Assembly (NCBI GenBank): GCA_021324295.1
Contig: JAJPJJ010000038.1
Location: 1 to 52,510, forward strand
Origin: Bacillota bacterium
GTDB taxonomy: Bacteria > Sysuimicrobiota > Sysuimicrobiia > Sysuimicrobiales > Segetimicrobiaceae
Direction: 5' to 3'
DNA: 52,510 nt
Numbering within the stretch: position 1 is the stretch's first letter; the number at the start of each line of letters is the position of its first letter. Of this stretch, positions 30,951 to 38,865 are shown piece after piece. A program made the position numbers and the translations under genes. Below the pieces are notes generated by a model. It was not told the DNA's origin, did not search any database, and saw only the letters and a list, made by a program, of their open reading frames with translations.

Positions 30951-31627
30951 TCGACGCCGCGCCGCCTCTTCCCCGGCGCTCCACCCGGGCAGCTCCGGAT
31001 CGCGGCGGCCGCCCGAAGCCGGCGCGGCGCCCTTCGGACAGCGCGCTCGCGGCGCGCGCCCGCGCCGGGGACGACGCCGCGTTCGAGGCCCTGGCCGCCC
31101 GCTACGCCGCGTACATCCGCGCGAGGGCGTCCACGTTCTTTCTCCCCAGCGGCGGCAGCGCCCAGGACCTCGCCCAGGAAGGCCTGCTCGGGCTGTACCA
31201 GAGCGTCCGGGACTACCGGCCCGGGCGCTGCGGCTTCGCGGCGTTCGCCAGGGTGTGCATCGACCGCCAGATCCTCACCGCGGTCAAGGCCGCCACCCGC
31301 GAGAAGCACCGCGCCATCAACACCGCCGTGCCGCTCGACGCGCCGATCCGCGCCGACAGCGCGCTCACGCTGGCCGACGTCCTCCCCGGCCCGGACCGGC
31401 ACAACCCCGAGCACGAGGCGATCCGCCGGCTCGAATGCCGGGAGCTGCTCGGCAGCATGCGCGCGCTGCTGAGCCCGCTCGAGTACACGGCGGCGGCCGA
31501 CTGCCTCGCGGGGCTGTCGTACCGCGAGATCTCCGCTCAGGCCGGCCTCGGTCAGAAATCCATCGACAACGCGCTCCAGCGGGCCAAGCGGAAGCTCGCG
31601 GACGCCGGCCGCGCGGCCTCGGCATGA
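30947..31627 (+). CDS. SigH-like alternative sigma factor
   Basis: 226 residues; GTG overlaps the recA stop. After a basic N-terminus the SigH/ECF-like layout follows: DDAAFEALAARYAAYIRARA, then DLAQEGLLGLYQSVRDYRPG and FAAFARVCIDRQILTAVKAA (region 2). Region 4 is LLSPLEYTAAADCLAGLSYR followed by QKSIDNALQRAKRKL. It most resembles the sporulation/competence sigma-H group. In Gram-positive bacteria SigH-type factors control competence genes, and here a complete pilus cluster follows, so control of pili by this factor is an attractive inference. Confidence 0.85.
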   Translation: MIDAAPPLPRRSTRAAPDRGGRPKPARRPSDSALAARARAGDDAAFEALAARYAAYIRARASTFFLPSGGSAQDLAQEGLLGLYQSVRDYRPGRCGFAAFARVCIDRQILTAVKAATREKHRAINTAVPLDAPIRADSALTLADVLPGPDRHNPEHEAIRRLECRELLGSMRALLSPLEYTAAADCLAGLSYREISAQAGLGQKSIDNALQRAKRKLADAGRAASA

Positions 31628-31709
31628 CGGCGCTCGGCGGCGAGGGCGCGCCGCCCACGGTGCCCGCGATGCCGCGGCGGGCGAGCGGCGGCACGCGGTG
31701 CGGCGTCGG

Positions 31710-32327
31710 ATGAAGACGCCCGAGCGCCGCGCCCCAGATCTCAGCGCCGCCCAGCGCCGCCTGCTCGGCGGGCTCGACACGCTGGAGGCGCTCGCCAGTT
31801 ACCTCATCTCACAGGACGAGCGCCGTCGGGAGCTCCTGTGGGAGACCGCGGATCTCCTGGCCGCCTGGATCTCGACGCACGCGAACGGCGGCCACGTGAC
31901 CCCGCTGTACAGGAGCCTGGCGCAGGCCACGGGCTGGAGCAGCCGGTTCGTCCGCGACCTCGTGCGCACCGCCGCGGCCTTCCCGCCCGATGCCCGCGCG
32001 CGGCACGCGGACAAGTCCTGGCAGTGGTTCGCGGAGTGCCTGCGCGACGGCGATCCCCAGGAGGCCGCCGAGCGGTACGCCGACATGTCCGTGCGCGAGA
32101 TCCGGGACTACCGGCGAAGCCGCAAGCAGCGGCCCGGGGAGCCCGGCTACCTCCGGCTCAGCGTGACGCTGCGGCCGGACCACGTCCAGGAGCTCGAGGC
32201 GACCGACAAGGTGGCCGTCACGACCGTCCTGCCGAGCGGGCACGAGGCGCGCGTCACGATCCGGCGCGGCGCGCCCGCCGTGCGCGAGCCTGGAGATCGC
32301 GAGCTGGAGGACGCAGGGCGCTGCTGA
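31710..32327 (+). CDS. Putative DNA-binding protein, unknown family
   Basis: 205 residues from ATG 31710 (GTG 31698 is an alternative; neither has a clear ribosome binding site). The central part is helical: RELLWETADLLAAWISTHAN, then YRSLAQATGWSSRFVRDLVR, which reads like a helix-turn-helix, followed by YADMSVREIRDYRRSRKQRP. The C-terminal 60 residues are beta-rich (YLRLSVTLRPDHVQELEATD). It may be a regulator or partition-type protein. No family is recognised with confidence. Confidence 0.6.
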   Translation: MKTPERRAPDLSAAQRRLLGGLDTLEALASYLISQDERRRELLWETADLLAAWISTHANGGHVTPLYRSLAQATGWSSRFVRDLVRTAAAFPPDARARHADKSWQWFAECLRDGDPQEAAERYADMSVREIRDYRRSRKQRPGEPGYLRLSVTLRPDHVQELEATDKVAVTTVLPSGHEARVTIRRGAPAVREPGDRELEDAGRC

Positions 32328-32471
32328 CCGCAGCGCCTTCCGACACGCCTCCATGCCGCCGACAAGGCCGAGATCTCTCCCCAGCAGGACGGCGCCCGCG
32401 GCGCGGATCCCGAACCAGCCGGGACCCCAGCGCGAGAAGCGGGCGCCCGTGCCCGCCCCTGTGAGGCCGGG

Positions 32472-32505
32472 TTTCGAGCCGTCCGGCCGCCCGCCGGCGC
32501 ATACT
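32472..32505 (+). promoter_or_regulatory. Long-spacer promoter (TTTCGA-N22-CATACT)
   Basis: TTTCGA at 32472-32477 and CATACT at 32500-32505, 22 nt apart, about 40 nt before the pilin start. Each box has one mismatch from the common pattern. Confidence 0.4.
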
Positions 32506-32543
32506 GTCGGTCCCCTCCTTCTGGGCGCGGGAGGGACCAGGAG

Positions 32544-33450
32544 ATGCGTTGCCGACGAGCCTTCGGGCTCGTGGAGCTTATCGTCGCCATGGCCGTGCTC
32601 GCCGTCCTCGCGGCCTCGGGCACGGCCTCGTACACGGCGATTGCGCGCCGAGCGCACACCTCCGTCGCCGCCGCGGCATTGGACCGGCTCGGCACGCTGC
32701 TCGAGGCCTACCGGTCGTTCGCGGTCTCCGAGAGCTACCCGACCGACGCGGTCAACGCGGCCGGGCAGCCGAACGCGGGAGCGCAGAGCTACGACGCCCT
32801 GATCGCCGACCTCGCGTCCGACGCCCCCGCTCCCGCCGCTCCCTACGCCTCCGTGTTCGCGTCCTGGACCTACCAGCCGGGACCGCCCGCGGCGATCCAG
32901 GGGCCGTGCTGCGCGGGGATCGGCGTGCAGCTTGCGGTCGGCCCGGACGGCAGCGCCGCGGGAACGTTCGGCGGCGTGCCGGTCGAGGGGAGCGTCGCCG
33001 GCGGAGGCGGCGCGGGAACGCTCGCCCTGTCGGCCGGCGGCGCCGCGTTCGCGTACGGATCGTACACCTGCGGCGGGGGATGCGTGTTCAGCGGGACCGT
33101 GTCCGGGACAGCGTTGAGCTTCGATCTTACCGGAGATCCGGCGCAGGGGGGGCGACCTCGTGGCGCAGTCAGCGTCGCTCCAGAACCACGGCGCGTGGGT
33201 GTCGTCCGTGGCGCGGTGGGCGAACCAGCACATCCCGCCCGGCAGCCTCCGCGGAGAGATCGTCTCGGACGCCGCGCGGTCGCCGTGGCTCAGCGGCTCC
33301 CCCGATCCTCCGCCCGCGCCCACGTCGTACACCATCGCGGCGGCGGCCCGTGACGGAGACGGGCACGTCCTGTGCCTCGACGGCATCCACGGGGTGGTCG
33401 ACCTCGGCCCCGGCGGAGCCCCGGCATCGCCCGGCGTCTCGTGCCGCTGA
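32544..33450 (+). CDS. Type IV pilin-like protein, frame broken at a G7 tract
   Basis: ATG 32544 follows GGGAGG. The prepilin start is MRCRRAFGLVELIVAMAVLA, with Ala before the cleavage-site Phe and Glu at +5. The frame is good to about codon 200 (ALSFDLTGDPAQ), where a run of seven G (33146-33152) shifts it. With six G it would continue GGDLVAQSASLQNHGAWVSS and end TSYTIAAAARDGDGHVLCLD, then GVVDLGPGGAPASPGVSCR at TGA 33448-33450. That C-terminus matches the major pilin at 41681 (YTITATATGGTNHVICADPV and GVVDLGAGGTPATPGIKC). Relative to that pilin it has some 130 extra residues in the C-terminal loop. Either phase-variable through the G tract or a simple frameshift. In the current frame translation would stop at 33353. 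Confidence 0.7.
33146..33152 (+). repeat. Homopolymeric G7 tract inside a pilin gene
   Basis: Seven consecutive G exactly at the point where the pilin reading frame is lost. Loss of one G restores the frame. Such tracts are classic sites for slipped-strand phase variation, and also for sequencing error. Confidence 0.7.
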
Positions 33451-33531
33451 CGCCGTGCGCGGCGGATGCCTCCGGGACGCGGGCGGACAGCTGCCGCGGG
33501 CCCGCGGCGCAATCCGCCAGATGCGGCCGGC

Positions 33532-33589
33532 CAGACAGATCCCTGCCACCCACGGCAGACGTCTGCCGTGGGTGGCAGGCCTCTGTCTG
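33532..33589. repeat. Long palindrome, copy 2
   Basis: Bases 33542-33579 form a perfect 38-bp palindrome whose central 36 bases equal copy 1 at 6490-6525. Symmetric arms CAGACAGA (33532-33539) and TCTGTCTG (33582-33589) extend it across a 2-nt interval. It lies in the 328-nt gap between the pilin and pilC. The rest of the gap holds a small hairpin (GGTGCC/GGCACC near 33606) and the pilC promoter. Confidence 0.85.
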
Positions 33590-33735
33590 CTCCCGGCGCC
33601 TCGCGGTGCCAGACCGGCACCGCAACCGGCAGCAGGAGCGCCTCGGGCGCAGCCCCGCGGCGGCGTCGCCAACACCCGGAGGCCGGCGGTGCCATAGGCC
33701 GCGCCCAGGCCGGCGCCGCCCGATCCGGCGCCGGG

Positions 33736-33769
33736 TGGCGGCGAACGAAGGCCGGCGCCGCGCTATCCT
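33736..33769 (+). promoter_or_regulatory. Long-spacer promoter (TGGCGG-N22-TATCCT)
   Basis: TGGCGG at 33736-33741 and TATCCT at 33764-33769, 22 nt apart; pilC ATG 33779 is 9 nt beyond the -10 box. Confidence 0.5.
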
Positions 33770-33778
33770 GTGCGTGCC

Positions 33779-34996
33779 ATGCCGCAGCTCGCCTACACCG
33801 CGATCTCGTCCCGCACCGGGGAGCTCGTGCGCGGCTCGGTGGACGCCGCGACGCCCCGGGAGGCGGTGGCCCGGCTGCAGGCGCAGGGGCTCGTCCCCGT
33901 CGACGTCCGCGCGCCGGGCCTGCTGGGCCTGCGCCGCCGGCGCATCCCGGTCCAGCTCGTGGCGAACACGCTCCAGCAGATGGCGCAGATGCTCCAGATC
34001 GGCAGCGCGCCGCTCGCGCAGATGCTCGACAGCATGGCCGAGGAGCAGGAGCACCCGGGGCTGCGCGGGGTGCTCGAGCAGCTCAACCGCGCGGTGGTGC
34101 GCGACGGGATGGCGCTCAGCCAAGCGATGGCCCGGATGCCGGACGTGTTCCCCGCGGTGGTGACCCAGCGCGTCGCAGCCGGGGAGGCGGACGGCACGCT
34201 GGGCGAGGCGCTGCAGGGCTCGGCCGCGTACCTGATCCAGATGGCGCGGGCCCGCGCCCGGATCCTGAGCGCCATGAGCTACCCCGCCGTCGTCGGCGGG
34301 ATCGCCGTCGCGATCGTCTCCGGGCTCAGCGTCACCGTGATGCCGCGGTTCGCCGCGTACTTCGTGCAGGCGCACGTCCCGCTGCCGCTCATGACGCGGC
34401 TCGTGCTCGGGTTCGGCCAGCTGCTGGCCCGCCACGCGCTCCTGGTGCTGCTGGGGCTCGCGGGCGCGGCGGTGGGGACGGCGCGCCTGCTGGCGCGGCC
34501 GCGGGTCCGCGACGCGCTGGACCGGTTCCTCTGGCGCGTGCCCGGGTGGCGGCGGATCGTCCGCCACCTCGCGTGGGCGCGGTTTGCGCAGACGCTCGGG
34601 GCCCTCTACGGGCACGGCGTCAACATCCTGGACGCGCTCCAGCTCGCCTGCGACGGCGCGGGGACGGCCGTGGTCCGCGACGCCGCACCGCTCCTGATCC
34701 GGCGCGTCAGCCAGTCCGTGCCGCTGTCCGCGGCGCTGCGCGAGGCCGGCGTGTTCAGCCCGAGGCTGGTGACGATCGCCGCGTGGGGCGAGCGCCACGG
34801 GACGCTCGACCGGATGCTGCTCGACGCCGCGGAGATGTACACGCACGACGTGGACGTGCTCCTGGAGCAGCTCCCGCAGCTCGTGCAGCCGGTGATGATC
34901 GTGATGATCGGCGGCATCGTGGCGACGTTCCTGGTCTCGATGTACTGGCCGATGTTCTCGCTGTACAACGTCATCGCGAGCGGAGGCCTCAAGTAG
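33779..34996 (+). CDS. pilC: Type IV pilus inner-membrane platform protein PilC
   Basis: 405 residues. The two-repeat GspF/PilC layout is clear: an N-terminal cytoplasmic part (YTAISSRTGELVRGSVDAAT and RRIPVQLVANTLQQMAQMLQ), GEADGTLGEALQGSAAYL, a first membrane helix near residues 170-190 and a pair near 200-240. The second repeat follows (FAQTLGALYGHGVNILDALQ, then GERHGTLDRMLLDAAEMYTH) with a last helix near 380. It anchors the assembly ATPase and guides pilin extrusion. ATG 33779 fits the leaderless promoter. It is followed 2 nt after its stop by pilT. Confidence 0.92.
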   Translation: MPQLAYTAISSRTGELVRGSVDAATPREAVARLQAQGLVPVDVRAPGLLGLRRRRIPVQLVANTLQQMAQMLQIGSAPLAQMLDSMAEEQEHPGLRGVLEQLNRAVVRDGMALSQAMARMPDVFPAVVTQRVAAGEADGTLGEALQGSAAYLIQMARARARILSAMSYPAVVGGIAVAIVSGLSVTVMPRFAAYFVQAHVPLPLMTRLVLGFGQLLARHALLVLLGLAGAAVGTARLLARPRVRDALDRFLWRVPGWRRIVRHLAWARFAQTLGALYGHGVNILDALQLACDGAGTAVVRDAAPLLIRRVSQSVPLSAALREAGVFSPRLVTIAAWGERHGTLDRMLLDAAEMYTHDVDVLLEQLPQLVQPVMIVMIGGIVATFLVSMYWPMFSLYNVIASGGLK

Positions 34997-34998
34997 CC

Positions 34999-36276
34999 GT
35001 GCCCAGGCCCGACGCCCCGCGCCCGCGCCGGACCGCGCCGCCGCCGGGAGCGGCGCAGGAGGCGCTGCCCGTGTTCACGGCCGCTGACGCCGTCGCGTCG
35101 TCCGCCGCGAGCGGGAACGGCCAGGGCGGGCGGCCCGGCGATGCCGGCGCCGCGAAGGCCCTGCTCGAGTGGCTGGCGCTGGGGCGCGAGCTGGGGGCGA
35201 GCGACCTCCACGCCGTCCCCGGCGCGCCGCCGCGCCTGCGGATCTCCGGCGCGCTGGCGCCGCTCGAGGGCGCCCCGGAGATCACGGGCCCGATGCTGGC
35301 CGAGATCACGCGCGACCTCCTCTACGGCGCCGGCTACGGCCAGGCGTGGCACGACTGGTACTACGAGGAGCACGACCTCGACCTCGGGCTCACGATCGAC
35401 GGCGTGGGGCGGCTGCGGTGCAGCCTGCTGTTCGACCGCGGCGCGCCGGCCATCATCGTGCGCCTTGTGGCCGACCGCATCCCGTCGCTCGAGTCCCTGG
35501 GGCTGCCGGCCGTGACGCGGTCGCTCATGCAGCGGCACGCGGGGCTGTGGATCTTCACCGGCGCGACCGGCAGCGGCAAGAGCACGACGCAGGCGGCGAT
35601 CCTGCGGGCGATCCTCGAGGAGCAGCCCAGGCGCGTCATCACGATCGAGGACCCGATCGAGTACCTGCACGCGCACGCCCGCGGGCTCGTCACCCAGCGC
35701 GAGGTCGGGCTCGACACCGCGAGCTTCGAGCGCGGGGTGCTCGGGGCGCTGCGCCAGGACGCGGACGTCATCCTGATCGGCGAGATGCGCGAGCTCGAGA
35801 CGATCCAGCAGGCGGTGCGCGCGGCCGAGACCGGGCACCTGGTGCTGGCGACCCTGCACACGAAGGACGCCCCCGGCGCCGTGGACCGGCTCATCGACGT
35901 GTTCCCGCCCGGCCAGCAGGAGCAGATCCGGCTGCAGCTGTCGGACGTGCTGCTCGCCGTGTACGCGCAGCAGCTGGTCCCCGCGTCCCCCGCGGCCCGG
36001 GAGCCCGAGGAGCGCGCGCTGCGGGGCCGCGTGGCCGCGGTCGAGGTCCTGCTCGGACCGATGGCCGAGCTGTACGCGACGGGGGCGCAGATCCGGGATC
36101 GGCGCACCCAGCAGCTCGTGACGATCATGGACTCGAACGTGCGCCTGGGCTGCCAGACCATGGAGCGCGCGCTCGTGGAGCTCGTGCTCGCCGGCCGGGT
36201 GACCGAGCGGGACGCCCTGGACGCCGCCGTGCGCAAGGAGGCGTTCCAGCGCCTCCTTGCGGAGCTGCGCCGGTGA
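34999..36276 (+). CDS. pilT: Type IV pilus retraction ATPase PilT
   Basis: 425 residues from GTG 34999. After about 50 disordered residues: GASDLHAVPGAPPRLRISG (PAS-like N-domain start), Walker A GATGSGKST near 188-196, the Asp box ITIEDPIEYLH, DADVILIGEMRELETIQQAV (Walker B) and ETGHLVLATLHT, VDRLIDVFPPGQQEQIRLQL. These are the PilT signatures; the AIRNLIRE motif is replaced by GAQIRDRRTQQL. It would power pilus retraction, needed for twitching and DNA uptake. Its stop overlaps the next start (GTGA). Confidence 0.9.
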   Translation: MPRPDAPRPRRTAPPPGAAQEALPVFTAADAVASSAASGNGQGGRPGDAGAAKALLEWLALGRELGASDLHAVPGAPPRLRISGALAPLEGAPEITGPMLAEITRDLLYGAGYGQAWHDWYYEEHDLDLGLTIDGVGRLRCSLLFDRGAPAIIVRLVADRIPSLESLGLPAVTRSLMQRHAGLWIFTGATGSGKSTTQAAILRAILEEQPRRVITIEDPIEYLHAHARGLVTQREVGLDTASFERGVLGALRQDADVILIGEMRELETIQQAVRAAETGHLVLATLHTKDAPGAVDRLIDVFPPGQQEQIRLQLSDVLLAVYAQQLVPASPAAREPEERALRGRVAAVEVLLGPMAELYATGAQIRDRRTQQLVTIMDSNVRLGCQTMERALVELVLAGRVTERDALDAAVRKEAFQRLLAELRR

Positions 36277-36680
36277 GGGCGCGCAGGGGCGGCTCGCTCG
36301 TCGAGGCGCTCGTCGCCTCCGCCGTGCTGGCGGCGGTCGGGCTCGCGCTCGTGGAGTCGGTCGCCGCGGCGGCGAACGCCGGCACGCGCGCCGCGGCGGG
36401 CGCGCAGGCGCGCCGGCTGCTCGAGCAGGGCCTCGAGCAGGCCCGGAGCGGCCGCGGGGCGCCGTCCGGCGGGACCGCGGGGCCGTTCACGGTGGCAGTG
36501 GCGACCCAGCCGGCGTCGTTCGGCGCGCTCACCACTCCGGCGAACGCGCCGTCGTGCGGCGGCTGCAGCGGCGCGATCGCGACGGGCGGGGTGGGCAGCC
36601 TCACGCAGGTGACGGTCACGATCACGGATACGGCCGACGGATCGGTGGTGGCGCGCGGTGCCACGGTCACGCCGCCCTAG
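36273..36680 (+). CDS. Minor pseudopilin
   Basis: 135 residues from GTG 36273. Class III prepilin leader: MRARRGGSLVEALVASAVLA, with cleavage after Gly, Ser at +1 and Glu at +5, followed by a hydrophobic helix. The mature domain is short, with PSCGGCSG (cysteines) and VTVTITDTADGSVVARGATV. Ser in place of Phe at +1 is unusual. It overlaps pilT by 4 nt and the next gene by 23 nt, as expected for a pseudopilin operon that builds the pilus tip. Confidence 0.8.
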   Translation: MRARRGGSLVEALVASAVLAAVGLALVESVAAAANAGTRAAAGAQARRLLEQGLEQARSGRGAPSGGTAGPFTVAVATQPASFGALTTPANAPSCGGCSGAIATGGVGSLTQVTVTITDTADGSVVARGATVTPP

Positions 36681-37440
36681 CGGCCGCGCGCGGCGCGGCC
36701 AGGCGCTGCTCGGCGCGCTCATCGCCGCGGGCGCGGTCGGCCTGCTCGCGGCCGGCCTCTACGGGCTCGCGTTCGAGGGCGCGCAGGCCGGCCACGCGTC
36801 GCTCGCGCAGCTCGCCGCGATGAGCGCCGCGGAGGGCGGGCTCAACGTGACGCTCAAGATCCTCAACGACACCGCCAACCAGGCGCTCGTCCAGAACCTC
36901 GGCCAGGTGCCCCGCTCTACCGCGCAGGCGTGGGGCCAGCAGTCCACGTCGTACAGCGCCGCGCAGCAGAACTTCCAGGCGATGATGACGGGCTACGGGC
37001 CGTTCGAGTGGGTGGCGGCCTTCCCGGACACCGCGCAGGCCGCTCCCCCCGCCGCGATCGTCGGGGCCAGCGGCACGCTCCCGGGACCCGGCGGGACGCT
37101 CAAGTGGAGCGCGTACGCGGGCCTCATCGCGGTGCCCTCGCCGCTGCCGACCTGGCAGGACAACGGCGTCGTCGCGACCCTGACCTTCCCGATCGGCCTC
37201 CTGGCGCACGCGTGGGTGTGGGGGCCGCCGGACGCCAGCCCGGGCGCGGGCCAGTACCTGGGCGAGGTGACGGGCTACAGCCCGCCCAACGTCCCCGGCG
37301 CGATCGTCCTCACCTACCAGGACTGCCCGAACTACTACCAGCCCCCCTCGTGCGGCTACCCGACCGCGGTGCAGGTCACGGTGCCGGCAGGCCAGCTGAT
37401 CCTCAATGACCCGAACGCGCAGGTCCCGCCCCCGCCGTAG
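36658..37440 (+). CDS. PilX-like pilus assembly protein
   Basis: 260 residues from GTG 36658. A basic N-terminus and a single hydrophobic helix (GQALLGALIAAGAVGLLAAG) resemble PilX/GspK-type proteins, which lack a normal cleavage motif in some lineages. Then comes MSAAEGGLNVTLKILNDTAN, a helix often seen after the anchor (the SAAE..L pattern), and a large tryptophan-containing domain. The C-terminus has a Cys pair (YQDCPNYYQPPSCGYPTAVQ). It overlaps both neighbours, so it is co-translated in the pseudopilin operon. Confidence 0.7.
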   Translation: MPRSRRPSGRARRGQALLGALIAAGAVGLLAAGLYGLAFEGAQAGHASLAQLAAMSAAEGGLNVTLKILNDTANQALVQNLGQVPRSTAQAWGQQSTSYSAAQQNFQAMMTGYGPFEWVAAFPDTAQAAPPAAIVGASGTLPGPGGTLKWSAYAGLIAVPSPLPTWQDNGVVATLTFPIGLLAHAWVWGPPDASPGAGQYLGEVTGYSPPNVPGAIVLTYQDCPNYYQPPSCGYPTAVQVTVPAGQLILNDPNAQVPPPP

Positions 37441-37948
37441 GGCGTTCACGCTCGTCGAGGCGCTCGTGGCGCTCGCGATTGTCGCCATCAGTGCGACCGT
37501 TGCCATGGGGGCCTGGCAGCGCACGCAGGAGGCCGCGACCCTGAGGCAGGCGCAGATGCAGGTCGCCGCGATCCTGCGGGACGCGGTCGCGCGCACGCAG
37601 CAGGCGACCGGGGCGCCGGTGCAGGCGGGGGTGGCCTTCCAGGCCAATAGCGGCGTCCTCCAGGAGTACGTGAACACGGGCGGCGGCTGGCAGGCCGCGC
37701 AGCCGGGCGGCAACCTGTCCCTCAGCCTGCCGCCCGGCGTCGTGGTGCAGAGCTGGTCGTTCGACCAGACCGGGTTCGCGAGCTGGCCATACGGGGCGAC
37801 GGCCATGCGGGCCCAGAGCGGAGAGACGGACACGGGCGTCTACGAGCAGGTTGCGGGGGTGACCTCGCCCGGGAGCGTCACAATAGCCTCGACGCACGGG
37901 ATGACCGCGACGGTCTACGTGACCAGGGCCGGGACGGTCTGGTACTGA
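37406..37948 (+). CDS. Type IV pseudopilin (GspH/FimT-like)
   Basis: 180 residues from ATG 37406, overlapping the previous gene by 35 nt. Leader MTRTRRSRPRRRA, cleavage before FTLVEALVALAIVAISATVA with Glu at +5. The long helix continues as QEAATLRQAQMQVAAILRDA, and the C-terminal domain is beta-rich (GMTATVYVTRAGTVWY). The AILRDAVARTQQ stretch after the helix fits GspH/FimT-type pseudopilins. Probably part of the tip complex. Confidence 0.8.
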   Translation: MTRTRRSRPRRRAFTLVEALVALAIVAISATVAMGAWQRTQEAATLRQAQMQVAAILRDAVARTQQATGAPVQAGVAFQANSGVLQEYVNTGGGWQAAQPGGNLSLSLPPGVVVQSWSFDQTGFASWPYGATAMRAQSGETDTGVYEQVAGVTSPGSVTIASTHGMTATVYVTRAGTVWY

Positions 37949-37963
37949 CGCGGGAGGCGCAGC

Positions 37964-38395
37964 ATGCGGTACGGTGCGTGTCGGCGCGGCTTCACGCTCG
38001 TGGAACTCATCGTCGCGCTGGCCATCCTCGTCGTTTTGGCGGTATTCGGCCTGCAGCGCTTCGCGGCCGCGCAGAAGCAGGCGCAGCAGAACGCGCAGTG
38101 GGCCCAGGCCCAGGCGCTCGCGCAGGCGGTGAGCGCGTTCTATGCCGTGAACGGCTGCTATCCCCCCAGCCCCGGAGACAACCAGATGCCCGCGGGGCTT
38201 GCCCCCTACGTCGGCGGGACGTGGCCCATGGGGTACCAGTACGTCGCGTGGTCGTGCACGTCGTACTGCGTGAACGCATCCTCGGGCGGGACCGCCAACG
38301 GCATCGGGGTGATCGCCGACGCGCTCTACCAGGGCATCTTCTTATCGAGCGACATGGTGGTCCTCGTCTACTACCAGCCCGTGCCGGTGTGCTGA
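37964..38395 (+). CDS. Type IV pilin-like protein
   Basis: 143 residues. Leader MRYGACRRG, cleavage before FTLVELIVALAILVVLAVFG with Glu at +5. The mature domain contains QALAQAVSAFYAVNGCYPPS and the Cys pair WSCTSYC plus a final VPVC, so a disulfide-bonded loop is likely, as in type IVa pilins. GGGAGG lies upstream of ATG 37964. One of a run of pilins with very similar helices but different heads. Confidence 0.82.
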   Translation: MRYGACRRGFTLVELIVALAILVVLAVFGLQRFAAAQKQAQQNAQWAQAQALAQAVSAFYAVNGCYPPSPGDNQMPAGLAPYVGGTWPMGYQYVAWSCTSYCVNASSGGTANGIGVIADALYQGIFLSSDMVVLVYYQPVPVC

Positions 38396-38430
38396 GGCTG
38401 TGCGGCCGGCGCGGCGGGGTCGAGGTTGAG

Positions 38431-38865
38431 ATGCGCAGGGGGTTCACGCTCATCGAGCTCATCGTCGCCCTCGGCATCGTGGCCGTGATGGCCGCGGTCG
38501 GCCTGGGCGTGCTCGGCGGCGTCCAGCGGAAATCCAACGACAACATCGCGATCGGGATCGTCGCCCAGCTGGGCAGCAACATGTCGCACTACGCCGCGTT
38601 CAATGCCGGCGCGTATCCCGCTAACATGTCCGCGGCCACATGGGCGCAGATGATCGCGGCGCTGGGCAGTTACGCGGAGCTGCCGTCCGCGACACCCAGC
38701 GTCCTTCAGAACTTCACGGGATACGTTGACACCACCGGCAGCACGTTCCAGTTTGTCTTCACGGCCAAGAACGGCACGGGGGCGTGGTACTGCCACGACC
38801 CGAACGGCATGGCGCAGCTCAGCGGCACCCCGAGCGGCGGCGGCCCGTGGTCGGGGTGCCCGTGA
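38431..38865 (+). CDS. Type IV pilin-like protein
   Basis: 144 residues from ATG 38431, preceded by GAGGTTGAG. Leader MRRG, cleavage before FTLIELIVALGIVAVMAAVG. Then VAQLGSNMSHYAAFNAGAYP, TGYVDTTGSTFQFVFTAKNG and CHDPNGMAQLSGTPSG, ending in Cys-Pro. The very short leader and disulfide-type cysteine pair are typical of minor pilins. Its stop overlaps the next GTG (GTGA). Confidence 0.82.
   Translation: MRRGFTLIELIVALGIVAVMAAVGLGVLGGVQRKSNDNIAIGIVAQLGSNMSHYAAFNAGAYPANMSAATWAQMIAALGSYAELPSATPSVLQNFTGYVDTTGSTFQFVFTAKNGTGAWYCHDPNGMAQLSGTPSGGGPWSGCP

Noticed and set aside
3466-36276. Upstream extensions of many plus-strand frames (for example pilT open from 33466)
   Set aside because: Open frames extend far upstream in this GC-rich DNA. 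Starts were chosen from ribosome binding sites, promoter distance, stop/start overlaps and domain beginnings.
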